Assembly (NCBI RefSeq): GCF_030272615.1
Contig: NC_081415.1
Span: 626,327,740 to 626,391,739, forward strand
Direction of reading: 5' to 3'
DNA: 64,000 nt
Source of the DNA: Cryptomeria japonica
Lineage: Eukaryota; Streptophyta; Pinopsida; Cupressales; Cupressaceae
Shown here: positions 1 through 10,911 of the stretch, one piece after another
Layout of the letters: every line of letters begins with the position of its first letter
Position numbering within the stretch: position 1 is the first letter of the stretch
Position numbers and translations under genes: made by a program
The notes under the pieces: model-generated
Databases searched by the model: none
Told to the model about the DNA's origin: nothing
What the model saw: only the letters and a program-made list of their open reading frames with translations

Positions 1-1594
1 GAATCCTATCCATTACATAGGAAGTGGATACCATTCTTCACCAACATGAACAGGTTACTTCAGAATATGGTTGGCCCCCAATCAGAAGATATGCCCATAT
101 TGTAGAGTTGATTCCAATAAGTGGGCCTCCCGAAAGTAACACTTACCACTATTAATATGACCATAACAAGGGTTGGGTAATAGTTTTGAACATGTGGGAC
201 ATTTGCCTCTTATTCCCAAATATAAATGTACACACTATAATCAGAGTACACCCAAATATAAGTTATTTTATACCAGAATAGTTAGTCAAAAAAAAAGATC
301 TGAACATAGCACCAATGAGTTAAATGAGTTAAATTAGGCCTAATCAGCAACTGGTTGCATACATAACATCAAGCATGCATAAACATAACACTCCTAAATG
401 ACTAACTTTACCTTTATAATTGTTGAATTTTACACTTTCAGATTAATAGAAAACTCAGAAAACAGAATTAACCTTTAACTTAGATAGTTTGCTGTTAGAT
501 TTAGTAAGTTTCAGATTTAGGAACGAACAGAAACATAACCAAAGTTGAATAAGACACTTATTACCCTGGGAAAACCTCCTAGGAGGAAAAACCCAGCCAG
601 AAAAGATCCTCAGATCTGATTATGGATTATGAATAATATTCTGATTACAATACTTATCTCAGTTCACCCTTAGGGCTGATAGCATCTTCAGCTGATAACT
701 GTGACCAACTTCAGAACAGCAGGTCCTTCAACTGTCAGTTCGCATGATGAGGAGCAGACTAATGGATGTAAATACGCCTTAATGCTTGCATGAATGAACA
801 CCACTTTGTGGTATTCACACTCTCCTAACAGCAGAGATAACAATGGAGAGAAGCTGATGGAGTTCGCACTTTGATGAAGATATTCGCCTTAATACTGATG
901 TATTTCACACCTCTTACTTGCAGACAGAACTCGCCTTTTAATATGTGTTCTGTGTGTGTTTGAATGCTTCATTCATACCTTTATTTATATGCACTTTAGC
1001 CTCTAATGAGGTCGGCTTTCTTGAATTTGAATTGGCGCGCTTTTTATTGTTTAAAACTTATTGTGTGAGTGGCGTGTTGAATTATAGGGCAGGCCCTATT
1101 TTAATAGAGCATGCCACCCTTGTGCTAGACGTGTGAAAGGGCCCAGCCCTACACGTTACCTTAAGGGAGAAAGGGGCCAGCCCTTTGGGCGGATTCCAAT
1201 GTTGCCTAAGGCAATTGGAATCCGCCCCTCCTACCTAATTACAATCAACAATAATGCTGTACCTTCTCTACCATTTAACATAATTAAAAATGTTACCATG
1301 GCTGACAGTGAATTTATCAGGATCTGATGGGAATAAAATGTAAATTGAAGCCAGGATTGAAGAGGGAAAATGGCAGTTGAATTGTGTTTATCTGTTGGAA
1401 AATATTGCTAAATATATTAAGTTTGCCCATACAAATACATTGAAAATTATAAATATATACATGTTTATAATTTAAATTATAAATTAATTTAAAATATCAA
1501 ATACATAGCATATACTATATATAATAAACAAAATCACTATAGAAATTAAATTCATAATTTATATATATTATAATAAAATAAATTATATTAAAAT
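1..1594. other. No gene seen; LTR-like and AT-rich DNA
   Basis: I recognise no coding exon here on either strand, and searched the minus strand specifically for the next SPY exon. At 564-597 there is a paired GGGAAAACCTCC/GGAGGAAAAACCC module like those in LTRs elsewhere in the window, so roughly 540-1330 may be an old LTR fragment in minus orientation. 1440-1594 is almost pure A/T. If SPY is intact this is part of its intron 4. Confidence 0.5.
1187..1227. repeat. Near-perfect hairpin
   Basis: The left arm GGGCGGATTCCAA pairs with TTGGAATCCGCCC, then a two-base TG bulge, then TTGCC pairs with GGCAA around a TAA loop. It is GC-rich and sits in AT-rich surroundings. Just upstream, a copy of the GGGCCAGCCCT theme is repeated at 1139-1149 and 1174-1184. 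Role unknown; it may be part of an old LTR or MITE. Confidence 0.6.
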
Positions 1595-2035
1595 TTGACA
1601 CGTGATACTAAAATACTAGGCCCAAATGACATTGCTGATAATGATAATGCCCATTCTAGGGTCTTGATAATAGAAGATTTCTATTGTAAATTAAAGGTGG
1701 CAGTTGTGGATAAAATAGCGTGTGGGAGTCTCTCAAATCTTTTGGTGACAGACTTCGATTTCTATAATGTCGGCAATGAAAGCTTTTAGGGTGGCCGTTT
1801 GGTTGTGGCCAAAAGGGGAAGCTCCTATGAATATAGAGGAGGTGGTCATAAGAGCTATGGCTATGACTATGAAAGAGCTTATGGTTGATGTGCAGAATAT
1901 GGAGTTCCGTTAAGATCTCCATCTGGTGATTATGCACATAATGTTTCATGGAACCTGTCAAATGGTTATGTGATGCCTGTACCAAAGACTAATTATCTCA
2001 TGCGAGTAAAGAAACAAGTGGAGTTGATTTGAGGC
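1595..2035 (+). pseudogene. Possible decayed coding fragment, unidentified
   Basis: One frame stays open for about 147 codons apart from two internal stops (TAG at 1787-1789 and a TGA about 32 codons later). The middle is Gly/Tyr/Arg-rich (SSYEYRGGGHKSYGYDYERAYG in two halves), which is reminiscent of the tails of RNA-binding proteins, but I cannot assign a family. No start, splice or promoter evidence was found. It may be a retro-copied fragment or chance. Confidence 0.2.
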
Positions 2036-2203
2036 TTCAAAATTTCTAGCTTCAGGCTATTGTGGGTCCCCATCCAATAATGCCAGTTGTGTTGGTTGGG
2101 ATATCTAACAACGGTGTTTATAATACAATCCATGACTGCTTCCTGGTGGCTCACCCTGTGAGTGGCTTGGCATGTTGGGTTGTGTCTCATTTAACCTAGG
2201 TTT

Positions 2204-2507
2204 TATTAGAATAATATCTTTTTCTTTGTGTTATTAATGGTCATTTAAGTTGTTTCTAACTTCGCCTCTAGTTAACGATTGTTTCTTTTAGAAACATTGT
2301 CTTTGTAACTCTATTTAAAGGAGCTTAATAATATCTTTTTCTTTGTGTTATTAATGGTCATTTAAGTTGTTTCTAACTTCGCCTCTAGTTAACGATTGTT
2401 TCTTTTAGAAACATCGTCTTTGTAACTCTATTTAAAGGAGCTTTGTCTCCTTGATTAATTGAACAACATCGATTCTTTGAAATCCATATGCTTTTGCATC
2501 TGTATTA
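2204..2507 (+). repeat. 5' terminal repeat of the TRIM-like element
   Basis: This 304-bp repeat contains the AATAATATC...GGAGCTT segment twice in tandem (starts at 2210 and 2327, period 117). The 3' repeat has it once. The duplication therefore arose after the last transposition or by unequal exchange. Confidence 0.8.
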
Positions 2508-3621
2508 TTGTATCAGAGCAGAGATCATTTTTGAGATTTTTAGCTATTCTAAAAAAAATTCAAAAGGATTTTTTTAGGAAAAATTTCAAAAGTTTTTCGA
2601 AGTGGTTTGCTTCCAGTTCGTGGATTTTTTGCTACAATTCGCGTCACGTGTCTTTGCCCTCGATCCGCGTCTATTCTCCACGTGTTTTTGCTCGATCTGG
2701 TTCATTCATGGCCGCTTAGGATTTCTGCAATTTTCAACTAGGATTTTGACCCTTCAGTTCAAGTTGAAATTTTATTCTGGTTGCAGATTCTTAGTGGGTT
2801 TTTCGAGACCTCAACTGGATCGTCGACATATTTTTCTGATTGCATCGTTTTCCATGCCTCGATTTTTGAGCCATCGAATCTGCATTTTTATTTCAGATTC
2901 TTGGTGGGTTTTTCAAGAGCTTTTTTGGGTTGGTCTCAGATTTTTCTAAGTGCCTTGTTTTCTGTGCCTCAATTTTTTTGCCAATGAAATTGTCTTGGAA
3001 TTTGTGCTTGTACTTGTCTCAGTGCATTGAACTTCGTACCTCGGGTTTTGTGCATTCAGCATCTTCTCAGTACCTCGTTTTTTGTGCCTCAAAAAGCGTG
3101 AAGATGGCTTATGGGCATCGATGTTTGTTTCCGTTTTTAATATTTTTTTACCTGAAAAAAATCTGTGGATTTTAATAATTTTTTCCCTTAAAAAAATTTA
3201 TGGGTTTTTAAATATTTTTTGTCCCTAAAAAAAATCATGGGAGGGTTTATGATTTTTTCCTCAAAAATTGTACTTTGCTGCAGTCTGTTTTTAGTCGCAC
3301 CTAGAGTTGTTGTGCAAACATCTGCACCAGTCTCTTGTTTGCAATCTATTTTCGAGCATCTTGCTCACCTGCAATAGTTTGGAGGGTTTGTCAAATTTTT
3401 CCTCAAAATCGTGACAGTTCTCCAACATCAGGTTGGACGGTTGGTGTTATTTTGGGTATCTCCAGAAGTTCAACAGTTTCTGGGAAGGTCGGTGGCAGAC
3501 TCATCTCAAGTGGGAGTCAGTGGCAGGCTCGTGTCTTCTATTGCACCGCGTTCCGAGAAGAAGGGGGCAACCTTCTTTATTATTTCTCTTGGTAGTTAGA
3601 ACGATGACCATTGAGGGAGGG

Positions 3622-3805
3622 TATTAGAATAATATATTTTTCTCTGTGTTATTAAAGGTCATTTAAGTTGTTTCTAACTTCGCCTCTAGTTAACGATTGT
3701 TTCTTTTAGAAACATCGTCTTTGTAACTCTATTTAAAGGAGCTTTGTCTCCTTGATTAATTGACCATCGATCCTTTGAAATCCATATGCTTTTGCATCTG
3801 TATTA
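3622..3805 (+). repeat. 3' terminal repeat of the TRIM-like element
   Basis: This 184-bp single-unit version of the terminal repeat is preceded by the purine tract and followed by the target duplication GGTTT. Confidence 0.8.
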
Positions 3806-3810
3806 GGTTT

Positions 3811-4190
3811 TTGTATGGACTAGCATATGATAGTGTAGCTATTTATGTTTAGTGGTATGAGGTAGTTTGATCTACTTTGTAGGGTTCAGCTGTAACAGTT
3901 CGTGCACCGACACTGGGTTCGCTCATGTGCACCCAAGGTACACCCCAAGCACATCGGATGTGTTGTGGGTATGCACCCGCACACCCACAGTGCACCCAAT
4001 GTGCCTCGAGCATACCCTAGGCGCATCCAAGCAAACCCACAATCCCATCAACCAATCACTTAAAAGAGTGACCTTTGTTTTTTCAAATTAACCTTTTTTT
4101 GCCTTGTAAACCCTAATCTGACCCCTAAAGCATCATTCCACTCTCTTTTTCTCGTTTTGTGACTTCACTCTATCTTTTCTCATTTTGGCA
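3811..4190. repeat. GC-rich repetitive stretch before the hAT gene
   Basis: The segment at about 3880-4050 is GC-rich and iterates CACCCA/GTGCACCC-type words (GTGCACCCAAGG, GCACCCGCACACCCACAG, GTGCACCCAATG). It lies directly upstream of the hAT transposase pseudogene, so it is probably the subterminal region of that element. I could not define a terminal inverted repeat. Similar GC-rich blocks lie at about 9240-9350 and 11670-11830. Confidence 0.4.
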
Positions 4191-6685
4191 TTATAAAGGG
4201 CAGCTGATTATTTTCAAAGGAGATCAATCATGAAGTGCTTCAAGAAGGACGAGAGCTTGCACAAAGGAGATTCAATTATCTACAGTAAGCATTTTACCCT
4301 ATTCTCTAGTCTTTTAATGAATTTTCAAGATTTTGATGAATTTTTTCATTTTTTTGATGAATTTTTGTCTTTTTTAAATTTTTTAGAAAAAAAGACAAGT
4401 CATACTCTTTGTTATAATCTGTTTTAATACATTCATTTGCTTGTACATAATGTAAGCTTGCATTTATTTTCATTTTTTTCTAATTTAAAATTGTGTAATT
4501 TCTTATAATAGCAAAGAATGGCAACTAGTTCAAGTTCAATGGGTGGGTGTCCAAACCAAAAACTAAAAATTGATAAAGGATCTCCTTTATAGAATCATAC
4601 TAGAACGTTTGAACAAATCCAGGAGGTGAGGGTTGTCTTTCGAATTGTAATTATTGTAAAACCAATTATAGGAGATCATATTATTGAGTGAATCTTCACT
4701 TTGTGGCCATCCTGAGAAAGGGATTAAAATGTGTGAAGACCTAGATAAGAAGGGATTGCCTGCCACACAAATAGCAGCACTCGTTAGAGAGCAAGAAGAA
4801 GCTGATACTATAGCAAAAAGAGCAAAACTAAGAGCTCATCCGTCTGCAAAGAATGACTTCACCCACAGATTGTCAACCAGTAATGGCCCCCCAACATCCT
4901 TTCTTGGAGATACCCTCTATGCAACCTTAAGTATATCCCAATCTTTCCCGCAAAAGAGGCCTATTGGACAAGGTATTTAAAATGGAAACAAGAGATATTG
5001 TAGAGCAAAAAATTGCACGTTGCATGCATCTATGCCAATGGTCTTCGTTTGAACCTAGTGAGATCACCATATTGGCGGTAAATGGTGGTGGCAATCAATA
5101 GTGCACCTCCTAGTTTCACAAGTCTTGGGCATGTTAAGGTGTTCACCACCTTATTAGGAAAGAGATGAATTTTGCAAAGACATCACTCAAACCGATTAGA
5201 GATTCTTTGGTTGAATCGGGAGTTTCTATTGTTTTTTATGGATGTAAAGATTGCAAAAACTGTCCATTAATAAATGTTATTGCAATGTCCCCCAAAGGGA
5301 CAATGTTTTTGAGGGCGGATGATTGTGAGGGGCAAGTCAAAGATGCAAAACTCATTTCTAAAATCCTCATTGAATCCATAGATATGGTAGGTCATTACAG
5401 ACAATGCAAAGATTTGTTGGGTTGCACGTGCTTTGGTTGAGCTGTCGGTGCTTTGGTTGAGCAAAGATATAATCACAGTTTTTAGACCCCATGCACCATA
5501 CACTCCCTTAACTTGATGATGCAAGCAACTGGCACTGAAATAGAGTGGGTGAAACAAGTATACGAAGAGGGTGAGGAGATCTAAATGTTTGTGACAAACC
5601 ACCATATGTCACAAGGCATTTTCAAGAGTTTCTTGAAGTTGGAATTGTTTAAGGCAAATTTATTTAATTATTTAATTTTATTTATACCATGTTTAATATG
5701 TATATAATTTTTTTTTATGTGTTATTGAGATATTTTTTAGATGATCCTAGGTTGTTGAGACCCAATTTGCATCACATACAATCATAATAAGACAATTGTT
5801 GAAGATGCAAGAGGCATTGAGTGCCATATTTATTAGTAACCAATGGGATGTTTAGAAGCAATCAAATTTAGGGAAGGCCCGAAAGGTTGAGTCATTCATC
5901 CCGAATGACAATTGTGGGATTGTGTGGAATATGTCTTGAATTTCATCAGGCCTATCATGAGTATGATCAAGTTTGCTTGCTGATACAAATACACCATGTT
6001 TGGGGGAAGTCTGTGATGGTATGGACACCATGATAGAAAAAATGAAAGTCATAATAGCACAAAAAGAGAATGACCCCAAAGAAATATTTTTCAAAAGGGT
6101 TGAACAAAAAATCATTCTTCATAGTTGAAACAAGATGACCACACCATTGCACCTCCTTGCATATGCATTATATCCCAAGTACTACAGCACTATGGTACTT
6201 TCTATGCCAAGGAGAACTCCACCACATAGAGATAGTGAAGTTGCTACTGGATACAAGCAGGCATTCACTGGACTCTACTTAGATCCTGAAGTGGTGGAAT
6301 ATGTTAGGAGAGAAATTGACATGTTTATCTAAAGAAAAGATAATAGTCCTTGTGCTATTAATGACCAATCCAAAATGGATGCTACTACATGGTGGTACCT
6401 CCATGGTCAAGATTATTTGTTCCTCCAACCTCTTGCAATCAAGAATCAATCACAAGTTTTATTTTACTTTTTACTTTTAACATTTGTATTGTAGTCTTTA
6501 GCACTTAACATTCTTTAATTTGTTTTGCATTTTTACTTTTCAAGTTTTGCTGATTTTCTCTCCAATTTAAACAGGTTGCAAGCTCTTCTTCCGCTGAACA
6601 AAATTGGAGTACATATAAAATATGCACTGATATTAAAATATTTGTAAATAACCAGTGCATATTACAGCATGTGGCAATCAAGTAA
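4191..6685 (+). pseudogene. hAT-family transposase pseudogene (BED/DUF659/hATC)
   Basis: This is a cut-and-paste transposase gene, now dead. A TATA-like TTATAAA (4191-4197) precedes a short first exon ending CTACA|GTAAGC. A second exon starts after ...TAATAG with MATSSSSMGG (4519). It carries a BED-like zinc finger remnant (CNYC, later HPEKGIKMCEDL) broken by a frameshift. The stretch at 5165-5440 matches a DUF659 core (KTSLKPIRDSLVESGVSIV, NCPLINVIAMSPKG), with the usual SDGW changed to FYGC. Further pieces follow (HSLNLMMQATGTEIEW-like, PLHLLAYALYPKYYS). The last exon (6575-6685) gives the hAT dimerisation motif VASSSSAEQNWSTY after an intron at 6456-6574. Stops, some explainable as Trp or Gln codons changed by C-to-T or G-to-A, and frameshifts disable it. 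It runs opposite to SPY and, if SPY is intact, lies in its intron 4. Confidence 0.8.
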
Positions 6686-9600
6686 GAATTCTTAAGTAAA
6701 TAACTAACATAATAAATTAGATAACACATTCACATGTTTCAGTTAAGTTTAACATCAAAATAAAAATTTATATATTTAATATTAATTTTCCATTATTTTC
6801 AGTAATATTTAATTGTATACTTACCTGAATTCAACAGCCAGAAAGGGTAGTTTCACATAAGATTTCAGTGGGTTTGGCCCTCATACATATGCCACACTCA
6901 CAGAAGAACTTGTCTAATATAACACAACATGAGCCTATACCAATGTAGCCAAGACAGTCCTGTCTGTACACTATACTCTGAGTTGGATGCACACTATATG
7001 CCCCCTCTCCTCAGTCTTATGCACATAGCCCACCATACCACATTCTTCCTTGAGTGATCTCCATGCCATTTCCAAGTTGTCTACATGACTTATATAACAT
7101 TTTTAATGGGCGGTTCCAAAGCATCACACCTTCCCATAAAGCAATAATTTAATTAACTCTTTTGCCTTGATTTTTCCTCTCAGGATTCATTTTTCACCCA
7201 ATAATATAAGAATTCCTTTTACATCTCTTTTAGCTCTGGAATAATTGCATACAATTTTTGCCTTTATCTCCCTCTTTGGCAAAGGGTCAAAATAACATTG
7301 ACTTTTATCCCCATTTTAAATCCAAAGGGTTAAGGTTATGTATATGGGAAAATAATCTTTCTTTTTCACTTTGGGGAAAAGTCACATAACAGTTTGAAGC
7401 TGGAAGGTAACCACCCTAAAGGGTACACCACAAGCATAACATTGAGACTACACTACGAGGAAGTCCCCTTGCAATGGACAGGACATATGCATTCTCACTC
7501 AGACAAAAGACAAAAGACTGAACACACAAATCTTTGAGTGGATTTGGGTACATTGAGAATTGAGGAGAAATACACAATCATGGCCTTTTAGAGGTAAGAC
7601 TCAAATCAGAATGAAGGTTCCAGTACACATAACTCTCGTGCATGTTCAAATATGCTGGTACCAATCTAAAGCTTAAAGAATTTCTTGTAGGAGACCACAA
7701 AAACACATCAAAGAATGAAATTACCTCTAAAGTCACTTTGCAGATGAAAACAACAGAATAACATCTTTAAAGAAAAAGAAATGTGATTTTATAGGTGGAA
7801 CAAGCATCAACCTCCATTCCTTAATCAGAAAATTGCTCCAGATTATCAATATATATTACAAAAAGAGTGGAGGATTCTGTGTACTCTGTCTGAAATTAAC
7901 CAGATTATCACTATATAATACAAAAAAAGTGGGGCCCTTTGTACCCTCACGTAACTCTTGTCCATGTTTACCTATGCAGTATCAATCAATTGAAACCTTA
8001 AAGGGAAACTAGAGGGCAATGAGCCTCTCTAGAGGTATCAAAATCCTCATTATCTTTGTTTAACCAGAGTTAACTAGTTCTTGTAGGAAACCACAAAAAC
8101 ACTTCGAAGAATCAATTTACCAAGCCCCTTTGTTGAAGAACACAACGCAGTAACATGTTTAAAGAAACAAAGAAATGAGATTCTATGATGCCAACGGTGG
8201 AAGAACCATCATCCACCATTCCTTCTCAGAAAACTGCTCCAGATATATCTTCAGATTATCAAGATATATCTAGGTTAGCACAATACAATGTAAACTTTTT
8301 TCCTCATTAATGTTTCGGATCATAGTCCATGATCCAACATAATGGATGAGATAGCAATCAAAGAGAAATTAAAGGTAAGTGGTAGGCCAAGATAATTAAA
8401 TAGATAAAGTGTGGCAAATGACCAAGAAACCAGAAGGGAAAGGAAAGCAGAAATAAAGAAAAAGGCAACCAATTTTATCGTGACTTAAATTACAAAATCA
8501 AAAAGATAAGGGGGCAAAGTGATACAATAGTAGAGTTTAATATAACAGCAAAACAAACAAAACAGAAAACAGATTGAGAAAGATTACATACACAAGAAAA
8601 CAATAATAAGCTAGCAAGCACAGTTTTGGGTACAGTATTTTTATATATTTTTTATTATTTTATTTTTAGTACAGTATAATGTATTAATATTATTTAGTTT
8701 AATATAAAATTAATTATATTAATTATTAACATAGAATAATTTAAAATTTGATAAAACGTATGCTTCAAGTTGTAAAAATTATTGCAATGTAACATTATTC
8801 GCAAAAGACAATAGGGATGCAGAACCATAATCCCAAGTTACTTAAAATAAAGGAGAACGATGCTTGTTTTTGTGTTGTGAAAACTGTCCTACATATACTG
8901 ACTAAGAACAAGAAAAAAGAGGTATGCACGAGCAGGGTTACAATAACTGTACGCAATGACACAAGCGGCAAGTGCAATGGCCAGACTGTCGCAGAGTGTG
9001 CACGAAAAGAGGAGTGCCAAAAACAGAATTTTCATGCATTTCCGTGACAGCCAAAAGACAGTTCAGGACAAAATTGTGAATGGCACTTTGACAAAGCCAT
9101 TATTCTTGACAGAGCTCATGAACACTTGCATCAGTGTTGGAAGGAAATGGGTATGACAAAGGATCTAGAGAAGTTCAAGGAGAATATAGTAATGCTTATA
9201 TTTTTATGTTTTTTATTATTTTAATTATTTTATGCTCAGTAGCCCCAGGTCTAGCCTGGGTAAAGCCCCAAGGAACAACCTTGCCATCCCATGTACCTTC
9301 TGGGCACATCCCAAACACATACCAGCAGGGTACTCGGGGCAGCAGAGCTTTGACCTAGCTGAATTTGATCTCATTCTTTCCCATTCCCAAACCTGTCCCA
9401 TAGAATAAGCAACGAGGGCATCATATATTACAAAAAGAGTGGAGACCTCTATCTACTCTTCAAAAAATACCCTGGCTTATTAATGGTAGAGAAAAGAAAG
9501 GCACCTCCTACTGGTAGAGAGAGGTCCATCCAGCAGGATGTTTGGTAAATGAGTCAAGCCCCCAGTGAATGAACCCACAAGATGTCCCTGAGATTTCTAT

Positions 9601-10835
9601 CCGTGAACAGTACCCATATTATATAAGTGTTATGAGGGGTTGGGCAGAATGTTTGCCCATCTCAGTACATCTTCACCTTCCCTAGCATAAAGCCCTACTA
9701 TCTATAGGTACCCACCTCAATTTCAAAAAGAGACCATAAGATAGCAATGCTTGTTATTGAAAATATAAGTGGGGCTCTCTGTACTCCCCTCAGGTAGTTA
9801 GTCTAGATTGTTAATATATATTACGAAAAGTAAGTACTAGAGCATGCAAACCTGTTTGAGCCCCAATTGTTTTGTTGTCAAAAATCCAAAAGCCCCAAAA
9901 AGTATGTGTGTCCCATTAAGTCTTGTGATGGGAACTTAGAATAAAAAATAGCATGAAAACTATTGATTTCCTATAATCAAGAAAATGGCAGTCGACCTTA
10001 CACAACATCTACTCGGTTTCCTGAATGCTAGCTCAGGGTGAGAAAATATGATCCAGATCCTAAAGGTTGAAGATATTCCTAAACCTAATCTGTCCTAGTC
10101 CCTATGAATGACCCATGTCATAAGTTAAATCCATTATTCTCCAGTGAGATTGCAGAATGCAACCCTTTATTCTGCGATTTTTTTTGTTGTCCCTGGACTT
10201 CATTTATAGTTGGTGAAATGGTTTGATTTATATCTTCTTAGATTTTGAGTGCTTTTGTAGCCTATCCAATTTCTGTTTATTTATATTAACTGCTACTCAC
10301 TGTAATCCATAATTCCATTAAAAAAATTCATAGTTTCCTTATTTTTTGAAGAGTCTGTGCCTTGTTTACTTATAATTGTTAAGGTTTTTTAAGAATATTT
10401 CTGCTAAAAGATGAGTTAAAAGAAAGGAGGATATAACTTCATTGGATTTGCATATAAACCAACAAAGTAGTTATTTTATTAAAGATGTGAAAATAAAATA
10501 TAAACAATAAGGCACCTATCAATTTCAGATAATTAGTTTGAATCAAAAGTGCGATAAAAAAATGGAGGTAAATGGCAATCAGTTCAGAGAGACGGTTCTT
10601 CATAGAAATAAAAACTAAACATCCAGGCCCTTCAAAATTTAAGCATCTGCAAATATACATACTTCAAGTGCTCAAGGCCAGTAATGTAAGCCCTCATAGA
10701 TAATCAACTCAAAGCCTTCACATAATTCATATTCCTTAAAAAAATTGAACTAAAATGCATTCCATTTGACAAAAACAAAATCTAAGGATAAAGATAACTA
10801 AGAAGGAATAAAGCCCAGAAAGCTTCATAACATGC
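6686..10835. other. Non-coding, repeat-rich DNA (SPY intron 4, near part)
   Basis: No SPY exon or other gene was recognised. At 7618-7860 and 7950-8270 there is a diverged direct duplication, sharing TTGTAGGA(G/A)ACCACAAAAACAC and CAGAAAA(T/C)TGCTCCAGAT. A shorter unit, ATATATTACAAAAAGAGTGG followed by GTACTCT-like words, recurs near 7855, 7918, 9428 and 9760. At 8817-9210 short frames with Cys/Lys-rich content are open but look like nothing I can name. Confidence 0.5.
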
Positions 10836-10911
10836 CTTGGTACCAAGATCTGTAAGAGCTATCGCCATGTTGTTTTTAGCAATTTCAAAGTTTGGCGACA
10901 CAGCTAGACAC
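10836..10911 (-). CDS. SPY: SPY coding exon 4, followed by an apparent GC donor
   Basis: 76 bp after acceptor TTTTTGACAG|. It finishes the Arg codon and encodes CLAVSPNFEIAKNN to LTDLGTK. In other SPY proteins the next residues are VKLEGD, so the exon should end at this Lys codon. The bases there read ACCAAG|GCATGT, a non-canonical GC donor. No next exon was found down to position 1. Confidence 0.88.

Larger units (their letters stand above)
2204..3805 (+). mobile_element. TRIM-like miniature LTR retrotransposon with TSD
   Basis: Two direct terminal repeats (2204-2507 and 3622-3805) begin TATTAGAATAATAT and end GCATCTGTATTA. They are flanked by the same 5-bp target site, GGTTT (2199-2203 and 3806-3810). 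Just inside the left repeat is TATCAGAGC (2511-2519), matching the initiator-Met-tRNA primer-binding core. Just inside the right repeat is the purine tract GAGGGAGGG (3613-3621). The 1.1-kb interior has no gag or pol, so the element is non-autonomous. At 1.6 kb it is at the large end of TRIM-type elements. The left repeat is longer because of an internal 117-bp tandem duplication plus a 3-bp indel. Confidence 0.8.

Noticed and set aside
2459-3595. Several overlapping plus-strand frames inside the TRIM-like element
   Set aside because: Short, Phe/Ser-rich and mutually overlapping, with no similarity to gag or pol; the interior is best seen as non-coding.
8817-9160. Cys/Lys-rich open frames
   Set aside because: Three overlapping frames of similar length, none with a recognisable family or splice support.
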